Origin: an uncultured Thermomicrobiales bacterium
GTDB taxonomy: Bacteria > Chloroflexota > Chloroflexia > Thermomicrobiales > UBA6265
NCBI GenBank assembly: GCA_902806375.1
Contig: CADCWK010000017.1
Location: 1-12,077, forward strand
Direction: 5' to 3'
DNA: 12,077 nt
Shown: piece by piece, positions 4,483 through 11,868 of the stretch
How positions within the stretch are numbered: position 1 is the stretch's first letter
How the letters are laid out: each line of letters begins with the position of its first letter
Notes under the pieces: generated by a model
Told to the model about the DNA's origin: nothing
What the model saw: the letters and a program-made list of their open reading frames with translations, nothing else
The model's database searches: none
Position numbers and translations under genes: made by a program

Positions 4483-7008
4483 CTACCGCCGAGGACGGCA
4501 CCGTCCGACGCGGCGACCCCGGCGCGAGCTGGCGCTCGGACGGGGCGAGGTAGGAGGCAGGGTCGCTGGTGCGGTCTCCGGCATCCGGGGTTCCTGGGCC
4601 TGCGGGGGGGAGTCGTCGCCGTCCGTCCGATCGGCCAGGTCCGTCGTGACGTAGTAGTCGTAGATCGATTTCGTGGCCGGCGCGGCGAACTTGCCGCCCT
4701 CGCCGATGGTCTCGATCATCACGACCGAGGCAATGGTCGGGACCGAGCCAGAGCCGTCCCACGGGCCGAAGGCGGCGAACCATGAATGCGGCTGGCTGTC
4801 GCGGGTGGACTGCGTCTCGGACGTCCCCGTCTTGCCGGCGATCGCGAACGGGTAGCTGGCCCCGAAGACGCGGGCCGAGCCGCGCTCCTCCGCGTTGCTG
4901 GTCTGGTCCCGCAGGGCGCTCTGGATCTGGCCGATCTGCCCCGCGTCGAGCGGTAGCTGGCCGACCTCCTTGCGCTCGCCGACACGGGTCGCCGGGCCGT
5001 TGGGCGCCTGGGTGTACTCGACGATGAAGGGCTCCAGCAGCGTGCCGCCGTTGGCGATCGTCGCGTAGACGTTGGCCATCTGGAGCGGGGTCGCCTCGAG
5101 GAAGCCCTGGCCGATCGCGAGGTTGATCGCGTCACCGGTCGACCAGCCGTCGCCGATCACCTCGGCCTTCCAGGCCAGGTCGGGCACCGTCCCGCCAGCC
5201 TCGGGGAGAAAGGGGATGTTGGTCGGGCGGCCCAGCCCGAAGGCCCGGGCCATGTCGGGCAGGAACATGTCGTCGCGCTGGTCCAGCTGGGCGCCGATGT
5301 CATAGAAGACCGTGTTGCAGGACTGGACGATGGCGTCGTGCAGCGTCAGCTGGCCCTGGGGCTGCTCGCCCCACTCGACGACCCAGTCGTTGTAGATGTT
5401 GCCGTTGATCTCATAGGACGACGGGCAGTCGAGCAAGGTGTTCTCGTCATAGCCGAGGTGCGCCATCCCGCCGGCCATCGTGATGACCTTGAAGATGGAG
5501 CCGACCGGGTAGAGTCCCTCGGCGGCCCGGTCCAGCTGCGGGACCAGCGTGTCGTCGTTGAACCGCTCCCACTCCTCGTCGCTGAAGCCGAGGACGAAGT
5601 CGTTCGGGTCGTAGGTCGGGTGGGAGGCCATCGCCAGGACGGCCCCGTTGCGCGGGTCGATCAGCACGGCGCTGGCCCGCTCGTCGTTCCCCTGGACATC
5701 GGTCAGGACGCGGTCGACGGTCTGCTGGAGCTCGATGTCGATCGTCAGGATCAGATCCTGGCCCGGGATGGGCGGGCTGTCAGTGATCGTCGACCGCTGC
5801 TCCCGCGAGTCGCAGTCGACGATCGCCAGGGTCGCGCCGGCGACGCCGGACAGCACGTCGTTGGCGCCCGCCTCGAGGCCGGTCCGGCCCAGCTGGTTGC
5901 CGTCGACCAGCGTCGGGTCGGCGGCGATGTCCTCCTCGTTGACCGGCGTGACGTAACCGGTGATGTGGGCCGCCGTGGCCCCGAACGGGTAGAGCCGGCT
6001 CTGGCGGGGTACGACCCGGACGCCGTCGATCTGGCCGAGGTCGTTCAGGATCGATTCCCGCACCTCGCGCTCCGGCAGCGTCCGGACGACCGCCGGCCAG
6101 GTGGGATCGGCGGCGTTGGCATACACCGCGGCGACCTCGTCCTCGTCCATGTCCAGCAACCCACCGAGATCGCGGTTGAGGGCAGCCTCGTCGGTGATCT
6201 CCGCCGGGACGACGACGATGTCGACCACGGAGTCGTCGTGAGCCAGGACCTCGCCGTTGCGGTCGAGGATCATGCCGCGCTCGGTCGGCTGGGGATCGAC
6301 GGTGACGCAGCCGTCGTCGAGGTCGGCGAAGATGGTGGACGGCGTCCAGGCCACCGACCAGAGCCCGTTCTGCCGGACGAGTGGCAAGCCGTTCTCCTGC
6401 TCGAACTCGCCCAGGAGCGTCGACGTGAAGGCGGCCGTGAACGGGACCAGCGCCGCTTCCGGCGCGACGGGATCCGGCCCCATCGTCACCGCGACCGCGG
6501 TGATCGTCGCTCGCTCGTTGATGCCCCGGTAACGCTCGACGAAGTCCTCTTCGGAGATCGCTTCCCTGGCGGTATCGCTCAGCAGGGCGTACATCGCCTG
6601 GTAGTCGCCGGCCTGCCACTTCGCGGCCCAGTCAGCGGCGAGTTCGATATTGGTCGGCCCAGCCGGGGTAGCCGTCGGAGCGGGGACCGTCGGTCCCTCA
6701 GTGGCCGCGCTGGCGTTCGGGTCGGTGACCGGGGCGCCGGCGTCACCGGTCGAGCCTGTCGCCGCCGGGTCGCTCGGAACCGCCGCGATCGTCCCGGTAG
6801 CGTCGGCCTGCGAGACGACGATCATCTCGCCATTCGGGCCGGGGACGGTCTCGGGGGCGTCGTTGCCGCCCGTCAGGCTGCCGTCCGTGATGATCAGGGC
6901 GCCGATCGCGCCGATCGCGAGCAGGACGAGGATCAGCAGCGCCCACGGCCAGCGGGCCGGACGGGAGGGGGCAGCCATGGCATAGGCCGGACGGCGGTAC
7001 TGACTCAC
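4483..7008 (-). CDS. Class B penicillin-binding protein (D,D-transpeptidase) with MecA-type NTF2-like domain
   Basis: This 841-residue bitopic membrane protein cross-links peptidoglycan outside the membrane. In order: a short basic N-terminus; one transmembrane helix (about 20-42); a Gly/Ala/Pro/Thr-rich linker (43-118); an NTF2-like domain as in the MecA N-terminus (about 120-230); the PBP dimerisation domain starting at PTERGMILDRNGEVLA (241-256); and the transpeptidase domain with Ser504-I-F-Lys507 (SxxK), Ser563-C-Asn565 (SxN) and Lys726-T-Gly728 (KTG). All three catalytic motifs are intact. The last 40 residues are Pro/Ser then Arg-rich and low complexity. I chose GTG at 7008 because GGAGAG (7023-7018) lies 9 bases upstream; the frame extends further to 7203 but that part lacks domain character. 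PBP2/FtsI-like elongation or division roles cannot be told apart here. An NTF2-like domain also occurs in intrinsically beta-lactam-tolerant PBPs. Confidence 0.93.
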   Translation of the reverse strand: MSQYRRPAYAMAAPSRPARWPWALLILVLLAIGAIGALIITDGSLTGGNDAPETVPGPNGEMIVVSQADATGTIAAVPSDPAATGSTGDAGAPVTDPNASAATEGPTVPAPTATPAGPTNIELAADWAAKWQAGDYQAMYALLSDTAREAISEEDFVERYRGINERATITAVAVTMGPDPVAPEAALVPFTAAFTSTLLGEFEQENGLPLVRQNGLWSVAWTPSTIFADLDDGCVTVDPQPTERGMILDRNGEVLAHDDSVVDIVVVPAEITDEAALNRDLGGLLDMDEDEVAAVYANAADPTWPAVVRTLPEREVRESILNDLGQIDGVRVVPRQSRLYPFGATAAHITGYVTPVNEEDIAADPTLVDGNQLGRTGLEAGANDVLSGVAGATLAIVDCDSREQRSTITDSPPIPGQDLILTIDIELQQTVDRVLTDVQGNDERASAVLIDPRNGAVLAMASHPTYDPNDFVLGFSDEEWERFNDDTLVPQLDRAAEGLYPVGSIFKVITMAGGMAHLGYDENTLLDCPSSYEINGNIYNDWVVEWGEQPQGQLTLHDAIVQSCNTVFYDIGAQLDQRDDMFLPDMARAFGLGRPTNIPFLPEAGGTVPDLAWKAEVIGDGWSTGDAINLAIGQGFLEATPLQMANVYATIANGGTLLEPFIVEYTQAPNGPATRVGERKEVGQLPLDAGQIGQIQSALRDQTSNAEERGSARVFGASYPFAIAGKTGTSETQSTRDSQPHSWFAAFGPWDGSGSVPTIASVVMIETIGEGGKFAAPATKSIYDYYVTTDLADRTDGDDSPPQAQEPRMPETAPATLPPTSPRPSASSRRGRRVGRCRPRR

Positions 7009-7345
7009 GCGGACGTTCTCTCCAGATAGGGGTGGGATCGGTCCCGTCTGCGGGCGCGGGCTGGGCTGTCCCGGCACGGACCGGGCCACGCGGCGACAGG
7101 ACCCGTGGTGATCGGCGGGGAGGGGGTGGGAAGCAGGTGCCGGTTTGGAACGATGGTGCAGAGTCGATAAGGGAATGCTGACAGCGCGGTGACCGGGCGT
7201 CAAGCGACCCCCGAGTCGTGCCCGGCGTCGCGAACGGCCCGGCCATCAGTGAGGCCATCCCTGAACCCAACGCATGTTGGAGGGAATCGGTTCTCCGGTA
7301 CCGTGATCAGCGTAGAGGTTGGGTGCGACCGGAAACCAGGTGTCT
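7009..7345. other. Intergenic region upstream of the PBP gene
   Basis: This 337-bp stretch separates the PBP start from the HepT stop. It contains the PBP ribosome binding site and a weak promoter candidate at 7175-7203. I see no RNA gene, repeat or credible small ORF in the rest. Confidence 0.6.
7175..7203 (-). promoter_or_regulatory. Weak promoter candidate for the PBP gene
   Basis: The minus strand has TTGACG (7203-7198), 17 bases, then CAGCAT (7180-7175). The -35 matches 5 of 6 consensus bases, the -10 only 3 of 6. It would give a leader of roughly 160 bases. Confidence 0.28.
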
Positions 7346-7720
7346 TCAGTTGCCAGGCAGATCTGTCGAATCGCCAGCCAGAACTTGCAGAATGCGTTCG
7401 CGGAGCGGTGGCAGAAAGGACTGCACGGCCGACCAGACGATGCCCTGGTCGACTTTGAAATAGGCATGAGCGATGACGTTACGCATTCCGATGACTTCAC
7501 CGATTTCGGGGATGCGTACGCGAAGGGTCTCGTCTTGCCGGCTGGCAATACTCAATGCTTCCGCCACGATTTCGAACTGACGTTCCACGGCACTTCGCAT
7601 ATAGGTGTCCGAAAGAAAATCATCGAGGTCTTTGCCGTTCGTCCAGTCCAGGATGTTAGTCAGCGCTTCCAGAGCATCGTTCAAGGCGTCTTCTCGTTGT
7701 CTTGCACCCCTACGCCGCAT
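7346..7720 (-). CDS. hepT: HepT-like (DUF86) toxin ribonuclease
   Basis: This 124-residue, mostly helical protein belongs to the HepT/DUF86 family, HEPN-type toxins paired with MntA nucleotidyltransferases. The family R-x4-H-x-Y motif is present as Arg80, His85 and Tyr87 in RNVIAHAYF, so the catalytic residues of the HEPN ribonuclease look intact. It overlaps the upstream mntA-like gene by 11 bp, with its ATG at 7720 just before the mntA TAG, the usual gene arrangement for this module. A GAGAGAG stretch upstream can serve as ribosome binding site. GC is visibly lower than in neighbouring genes, which fits horizontal acquisition. The symbol reflects family membership, not a tested toxin. Confidence 0.85.
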   Translation of the reverse strand: MRRRGARQREDALNDALEALTNILDWTNGKDLDDFLSDTYMRSAVERQFEIVAEALSIASRQDETLRVRIPEIGEVIGMRNVIAHAYFKVDQGIVWSAVQSFLPPLRERILQVLAGDSTDLPGN

Positions 7721-8072
7721 AGATCATCTCTCTCGTCGCGATGACATCCTCGAGGAAGTGGCCCTTGGCGTTGGTGCGTGTCGTAATGAGGTCGATCTGG
7801 CGACCGAAGAGATTGCGGAGCGCGTCATAGAAACGCACGTATCGTCGCGCTACCGTTGGTTCGTACTCGCCCAGGTCGACCATGAAATCCAGGTCGCTCG
7901 TCTCCGGGTCGAACGTCCCGTGGACGGCGGAACCGAAGATCCACAATCGCTGGACCCCGAAATCCCGGCAGATGGCCGCGATCTCATCCAGACGGTCCAT
8001 CAGGATCGACGGCAACGACGCGGCTCCGGTCGTTTGCTGGTCCACGTAAGCCTCGATTCGTTCATGGGACAT
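7710..8072 (-). CDS. mntA: MntA-like minimal nucleotidyltransferase antitoxin
   Basis: This 120-residue polymerase-beta-fold nucleotidyltransferase has Gly47-Ser48 in WIFGSAVHG, followed after eleven residues by Asp60-x-Asp62 (SDLDFMVD), and a third acidic Asp94 in RQIDLI. The family motif is usually written GSx10DxD, so this copy has one extra residue between the pieces, a variant I recall from DUF86-linked members. MntA enzymes neutralise HepT by transferring AMP to a tyrosine near the HEPN active site, so Tyr87 of the downstream HepT is the expected target. I chose ATG at 8072 because AGGACA lies just upstream; the frame extends to 8159 without family similarity. The pair is co-transcribed and divergent from the enolase-superfamily gene. 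Confidence 0.85.
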   Translation of the reverse strand: MSHERIEAYVDQQTTGAASLPSILMDRLDEIAAICRDFGVQRLWIFGSAVHGTFDPETSDLDFMVDLGEYEPTVARRYVRFYDALRNLFGRQIDLITTRTNAKGHFLEDVIATREMIYAA

Positions 8073-8181
8073 ATCTGTCCTGAAGTTTAGCCGAGAGACA
8101 GACCCGTACCGGGAGAACGCCACGCGGTCAGTCCAGGCATCTTGGACAGGAACCGTCAATCGGACGGGAGCCGGATCGCGC

Positions 8182-8187
8182 TATGAT
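8182..8187 (+). promoter_or_regulatory. -10 element candidate for the enolase-superfamily gene
   Basis: TATGAT lies 40 bases before the ATG at 8228 and matches the -10 consensus at 5 of 6 bases. No good -35 stands 16-18 bases upstream (ATCGGA at 17), so the call rests on the -10 and on position in a divergent intergenic gap. Confidence 0.33.
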
Positions 8188-8227
8188 CCCGCCTATCCGA
8201 TTTGCCGTGATGCAGGGAGCCGCCCCG

Positions 8228-9436
8228 ATGCGAATCACCCGAGTAACGACCTACCTCGTCGGCAACCCGTGGAAGAACTGGCTGTTCGTCCGGCTCGACA
8301 CCGACCAGCCAGGCCTGTACGGGATCGGTGAGGGCACGCTCAACGCCTTCGCGAAGACCGTCGAGGCGGCCATCCACGAGCTGACACCGCGCTTCGAGGG
8401 CATGGACCCGTTCCAGGTCGAGACGATCTACCAGCGGATGGTCCGGGACGTCTACTCGGAGGGCGGCCAGATCCACATGAACGCCGTCGCCGCCGTCGAG
8501 ACCGCCTGCTGGGACATCATCGGCAAGGCGACCGGCCGGCCGATCTACGACCTGATCGGCGGCCAGTGCCACGACCGCCTGCTGGCGTATGCCAACGGCT
8601 GGTACGCCGGTCCACGGACGCCGGAGTCGTTCGCCGAGCGGGCGGCGATGGTCGTCGGGCGCGGCTACCGGGCGCTGAAGTTCGACCCGTTCGGCGCGGC
8701 CTGGCGGACGATGGTGCCGAGCGAGCGCCACCTGTCGATCGAGATCGTCCGCGCCGTCCGCGAGGCCGTCGGGCCGGACGTCCAGATCATGATCGAGGGG
8801 CACTGCCGCTTCAGCGTCGCCGAGGCGGTCTGGGTCGGGGCGCAGCTAGCCGAATTCGAGCCGACCTGGTTCGAGGAACCGACCGCCCACCAGAAGATCG
8901 ACAGCGTCGTCGAGGTCGCCCGCAAGTTGACCGTCCCGGTCGCGACCGGCGAGAGCCTGACCAGCACCCACCAGTTCGCCGAGCTGCTCGCCCACAACGC
9001 CGTCCACATCATCCAGCCCGAGCCCGGCAACCTCGGCGGGATCTGGAAGACGCGCCAGGTCGCGGCGATGGCCGACGCCCACTACGCCGTGATCGCCCCT
9101 CACAACGCCCAGGGACCGCTCTCGACGGCGTCGTGCATCCAGATCAGCGCCGCATCGCCCAACCTGCTCGTCCAGGAGCTGTTCGACGAGTTCAACGTCG
9201 ACTGGGAGCGCGAGATCGTCGACTACCCCGTCGAGCTGATCGACGGCTCCATCGTCGTCCCCGACCGGCCGGGCCTCGGCGTCGACCTGAACTGGACCGA
9301 GATCGCGAAGCACCCCTACGAGGTCAGCAACTTCCTGCCGCTGTTCGCGACGGGCTGGGAACGCCGCGAGGGCAACCGCCCGACGGAGTCGCCGCCGGCG
9401 TCGGTCAACGCCGACGAGCAACTGGTCAACGGGTAG
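8228..9436 (+). CDS. Enolase-superfamily (mandelate racemase/muconate lactonizing) sugar-acid dehydratase-like protein
   Basis: This 402-residue protein is standard length for the mandelate racemase subgroup. The N-terminal capping domain (1-115) precedes a TIM barrel. Expected metal ligands are Glu190 in MIEGH, Glu216 in WFEEP and Glu242 in ATGES. Lys151 (ALKFDPFG), His192 and His292 (APHNAQGP) are candidate acid/base residues. The pattern resembles galactonate/mannonate dehydratase-like members that remove water from acid sugars, but the exact substrate cannot be read. AGGGAG (8214-8219) lies 8 bases before ATG 8228, favouring it over an upstream in-frame ATG at 8183. The last 25 residues are a disordered tail. 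It is the only plus-strand gene; no transporter or sugar kinase is adjacent, so it appears to stand alone. Confidence 0.9.
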   Translation: MRITRVTTYLVGNPWKNWLFVRLDTDQPGLYGIGEGTLNAFAKTVEAAIHELTPRFEGMDPFQVETIYQRMVRDVYSEGGQIHMNAVAAVETACWDIIGKATGRPIYDLIGGQCHDRLLAYANGWYAGPRTPESFAERAAMVVGRGYRALKFDPFGAAWRTMVPSERHLSIEIVRAVREAVGPDVQIMIEGHCRFSVAEAVWVGAQLAEFEPTWFEEPTAHQKIDSVVEVARKLTVPVATGESLTSTHQFAELLAHNAVHIIQPEPGNLGGIWKTRQVAAMADAHYAVIAPHNAQGPLSTASCIQISAASPNLLVQELFDEFNVDWEREIVDYPVELIDGSIVVPDRPGLGVDLNWTEIAKHPYEVSNFLPLFATGWERREGNRPTESPPASVNADEQLVNG

Positions 9437-9477
9437 CGATGTCGCGGATTCGCTGTTTCGATGCGTTGGGCGGTCTC

Positions 9478-9650
9478 GTAGGGGCAATCCCTTGTGGTCG
9501 CCCGCGCCGGCAGTCGCCATACCGCGTAGCGGTCCTGGCGGCCCGGGTCAGACCCGGTTCGAGGAGACAGGTTCGAATCCGAACCGCGTCCTCGTCCCCT
9601 GGGGCGATGGCCGCTGCGGCGACCAGGCGACCGCAAGGGATCGCCCCTAC
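9478..9650. repeat. 173-bp inverted-repeat element with internal hairpins (MITE/REP-like)
   Basis: The ends are 25-base inverted repeats (9478-9502 and 9626-9650), differing at two positions (9486 and 9495). In plus-strand RNA one difference is a G-U wobble. Between them are three further hairpins: 9515-9540 (CGCCA/TGGCG around ACCGC/GCGGT), 9543-9557 (CCGGGT/ACCCGG) and 9561-9593 (GAGGA/TCCTC around GGTTCG/CGAACC). The arm beginning GTAGGGGC resembles dispersed intergenic repeats I associate with Chloroflexota. No target-site duplication is evident. It could be a mobile miniature element, a terminator for the upstream gene, or a structured RNA. Confidence 0.6.
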
Positions 9651-9695
9651 GGTTGCCACCGGCTGTGTCTGGCGGTGAGGGCCGGAGACGTCGAA

Positions 9696-9746
9696 AACGA
9701 CGAACCGGGACGACGCAAACCATCAGCGTCGCCCCGGTTCGTCGTT
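9696..9746 (-). terminator. Long hairpin terminator of the ABM-family gene
   Basis: Two 21-base arms (9696-9716 and 9726-9746) pair with one mismatch around a 9-base loop. It starts 15 bases past the stop on the minus strand, and TTTT straddles the foot of the stem on that strand. Being nearly symmetric, it may also stop plus-strand readthrough. Confidence 0.72.
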
Positions 9747-9761
9747 CGTGCGGTCGGACCG

Positions 9762-10061
9762 CTACGGCATCTTGAGGGCGAGGATATCGGCCCGCTCGAT
9801 CGACGGGACCTGGGAGAAAAAGTCCGGTGCCTGCGCCATCAGCGCCGTCGCCACCTGCCCGGAGAGATGCGCCTGACGCCCCAGGTTACCGGCGAAGGTG
9901 TCGAAGATGCCGAAGGTGGATGGCCCGAGTTGCAGGGCGAACCAGGTCGTGGTGCCGCGCTCGCCCTGGACGATCTCTAGACCGCCCCGGAGGAAGTCGG
10001 CGACGGCCTGCTCCTGGCCGAGTCCGGCTTCGAGGCGGACGACGAGGGCCCCGGTATCCAT
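9762..10061 (-). CDS. Antibiotic biosynthesis monooxygenase (ABM)-fold protein
   Basis: This 99-residue protein has the size and layout of the dimeric alpha/beta ABM family (ferredoxin-like fold): a first strand TGALVVRLEA, the helix QEQAVADFLRGGLEIV, the strand TTTWFALQL, FGIFDTF, then a helix with RQAHLSGQVATAL carrying the conserved His65. Relatives include quinol monooxygenases and heme-degrading enzymes; the substrate cannot be read, and many members are simply stress-linked small proteins. A longer reading of this frame reaches 10688, but it runs antisense-like through the LuxR gene; ATG at 10061 with AGGAG 9 bases upstream (10075-10071) marks the true start. It has its own hairpin upstream and terminator downstream, so it seems to be a separate unit. 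Confidence 0.85.
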   Translation of the reverse strand: MDTGALVVRLEAGLGQEQAVADFLRGGLEIVQGERGTTTWFALQLGPSTFGIFDTFAGNLGRQAHLSGQVATALMAQAPDFFSQVPSIERADILALKMP

Positions 10062-10090
10062 TGGGTATGGCTCCTGGCGAGCAAGAACGA

Positions 10091-10121
10091 CGATGCAGCG
10101 ACGGGAATCGTCGCTGCATCG
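10091..10121 (-). terminator. Hairpin between the LuxR-type gene and the ABM gene
   Basis: Perfect 13-base arms (10091-10103 and 10109-10121) enclose a 5-base loop. It lies about 48 bases past the LuxR-type stop and ends about 15 bases before the ABM ribosome binding site. It probably ends the protease-regulator transcript, though it could be a leader structure of the ABM mRNA. Confidence 0.6.
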
Positions 10122-10168
10122 CCTGCGCCAGTGCCCATGCGAACGGTAGCCTGACGTCCCGTTCTGGG

Positions 10169-10954
10169 TCAGACAGTCAGCAACCCGCGCCGGGTCGCCG
10201 TCGTGACGGCCTCGGTCCGGCTGCCCGCGTCGAGCTTGGCCAGCAGCGAGCCGACGTGGAACTTGGCGGTGTGCTCGCTGATGCCGAGTTCGCGGGCGAT
10301 CGTCTTGTTCGGGAGCCCCTCGGCGACGAGCCGCAGGACCTCCCGCTCGCGCGGCGTCAGCGACTCGCCGCCGCCGTCCGGCGGGCTGACGGGGACGCGC
10401 CCACCGAGCCGGCCGACGAGGGCCGGTTCGATCACCGTTAGCCCCGCGACGACGGCGTGGACCGCCGCCACGAGCGATGCCCCGTCGGCCTCGGTGCCGA
10501 GATAGCCGATCGGCGCGTCGCCCGGCGCCGGTGAGGCCGCTGGGTCGCCACCGATCAGGACCAGCGGGACGTCGGGGTATCGCTCGACGATGTCGTCGAG
10601 GGTCGTCGGGCCGAAGCCGGGCAGGTCGACGACGATCGCGTCGATCCGCTGCGGCCGGTCGGCGTCGTCGTCGCCACCCCGCAGCCATCCGCTGGAGGTG
10701 CCGGGGACGGCGGCCATGGCGATGGCATCGTCGGTCGTCAGCAACGCGCCGAGCCCGGCCCGGACCGCCGGGGAGCGGGCCAGGACGAGCACCCGGACCA
10801 GCGCCGGCTGGCGGTCGGGATCGGCGATTCCGGGGCGCTGGGGAAGCACGGTCATGGCGACGGGAGTGCCCTCCGGGGCGACGACGCGCAGGGTCGACCC
10901 TGAACGTCCTGCTGCCGCTTTGTCAGGCAACCCCGGTGCCAGCAGTGCGCTCAC
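10169..10954 (-). CDS. LuxR/NarL-type transcription regulator with degenerate receiver domain
   Basis: This 261-residue protein has a receiver-like domain (about 51-172) and a GerE helix-turn-helix (198-261: LTPREREVLRLVAEGLPNKTIARELGISEHTAKFHV), which should bind DNA. Asp110 (IVVDLPGF) aligns with a phospho-acceptor, but the acidic pair expected near residues 58-60 reads L-A-R, the conserved Thr/Ser near 135 is Gly, and the switch Lys near 154 is Thr. Normal Mg-dependent phosphorylation is therefore doubtful. An Asp/Gly-rich insert sits at 92-100. The start GTG at 10954 overlaps the protease stop (GTGA), suggesting coupled translation; ATG at 10855 with GGAGGG upstream is an alternative that removes 33 poorly conserved residues. 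No histidine kinase gene is adjacent. Confidence 0.87.
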   Translation of the reverse strand: MSALLAPGLPDKAAAGRSGSTLRVVAPEGTPVAMTVLPQRPGIADPDRQPALVRVLVLARSPAVRAGLGALLTTDDAIAMAAVPGTSSGWLRGGDDDADRPQRIDAIVVDLPGFGPTTLDDIVERYPDVPLVLIGGDPAASPAPGDAPIGYLGTEADGASLVAAVHAVVAGLTVIEPALVGRLGGRVPVSPPDGGGESLTPREREVLRLVAEGLPNKTIARELGISEHTAKFHVGSLLAKLDAGSRTEAVTTATRRGLLTV

Positions 10955-11868
10955 TGGCGGGTCCCGACCGTGAGCGTCAGGTCCATGATCCCACCACCGC
11001 GCAGGACGCGCGCTCCGAGCTCCGTTCCGACAGTCTCGGGGCCGAGCTGCTCCTGGAGGCTGCCCGTGTCCGTCACGGGCTGGCCGCCAACGGCGAGCAG
11101 GACATCTCCGAGCAGCATCCCGGCGTGGGCGGCCGGGCCATCCGGCTCGACGTGGACGATCAGGAGGCCGCGGGCCTGACCGGTCGCGACGGTCTCGACC
11201 ATGCCGGCCGGGATGTCGACGCCCTGGCTGGCGATGCCGAGATAGCCGCGGCGCAGGCGACCGTGCTCGCGGAGGTCGGCGACGATCGGCTCGATCGCCG
11301 AGACCGGCAGGGTGATGCCGCCGTCACGGCCGAGGGCGCTGGTGTTCAGGCCGAGCAGCTCACCGCTGACGCTGACGAGTGGCCCGCCCGAGAAGCCGGG
11401 CAGCATCGTCAGTTCGGCCCGGACGTAGCCCGAGACCTTGCTGCCGTTGATCGTCCGCCAGGACCCGCCGACGGTACTGACCGCGCCCAGGGTCGCCCGG
11501 ACGCCATCCGAACCGGCCCGGCCGATGGCGAGGGCGAGCTGGCCGACGCGAGCCGGACTGGCGGCGCGGGTCAGGGGGGAGACGCCGCCGAGTTCGGCGG
11601 ACAGGACGACCAGGTCGCTGCCGTGGTCGCGGCCGACGAGGGTCGCCGGGACGGTCGTGCCGTCCGGCAGGCCGATGGTGAGGTCGTCGTCCCGCTCGAC
11701 GACGTGGCTGGCGGTCACGACGGTGGTCGCGTCCCAGACGATGCCGCTGGCGGACAGGCGGCGGCGGCCATTGACGGTGACGATGCTGGTGGCGGCGTGG
11801 GCGACGGCGTCGGCCAGGCCCTCGGAGAAGGCGGAGACGCTGTCCGCGGCGGGGTTCGGGCTGCTCAT
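10951..11868 (-). CDS. HtrA-like trypsin/PDZ serine protease without export signal
   Basis: This 305-residue protein has a trypsin-like protease domain (about 20-205) and a C-terminal PDZ domain (about 212-300, from GYLGIA). The triad is complete: His55 in TASHVV, Asp85 in SDLVVL and Ser160 in PGFSGGPL. There is no signal peptide or transmembrane helix; the N-terminus is a short polar segment followed by a helix. Most HtrA/DegP proteins are exported, so this looks cytoplasmic. I chose ATG at 11868 because AGGAAGG (11885-11879) lies 10 bases upstream; the frame extends to 12060 but that part is Arg/Pro-rich without domain character. Its stop overlaps the start of the LuxR-type regulator. The target is unknown; roles in protein quality control or in regulator control are possible. 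Confidence 0.9.
   Translation of the reverse strand: MSSPNPAADSVSAFSEGLADAVAHAATSIVTVNGRRRLSASGIVWDATTVVTASHVVERDDDLTIGLPDGTTVPATLVGRDHGSDLVVLSAELGGVSPLTRAASPARVGQLALAIGRAGSDGVRATLGAVSTVGGSWRTINGSKVSGYVRAELTMLPGFSGGPLVSVSGELLGLNTSALGRDGGITLPVSAIEPIVADLREHGRLRRGYLGIASQGVDIPAGMVETVATGQARGLLIVHVEPDGPAAHAGMLLGDVLLAVGGQPVTDTGSLQEQLGPETVGTELGARVLRGGGIMDLTLTVGTRQ

Larger units (their letters stand above)
9437..9761. other. Structured intergenic region after the enolase-superfamily gene
   Basis: This 325-bp gap between convergent genes has no credible ORF. It is almost filled by a 173-bp inverted-repeat element (9478-9650) and a long terminator hairpin (9696-9746). Confidence 0.75.

Noticed and set aside
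5338..7029. 563-codon open frame on the plus strand
   Set aside because: It is antisense to the PBP gene, is rich in Arg/Asp/Val repeats typical of the third-frame shadow of GC-rich genes, and shows no domain.
9570..9580. GGTTCGAATCC, a perfect match to a tRNA T-loop consensus
   Set aside because: The flanking bases cannot form a T-stem, and no acceptor or anticodon arm is present; it is part of the internal hairpin of the repeat element.
8566..9678. 370-codon plus-strand open frame overlapping the enolase-superfamily gene
   Set aside because: It is a +1 shadow with Arg/Pro-rich composition, and it runs through the inverted-repeat element.
10062..10688. N-terminal extension of the ABM gene frame
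   Set aside because: It runs through the LuxR-type gene in another frame and a hairpin, and is Arg-rich; a strong ribosome binding site sits before ATG 10061.
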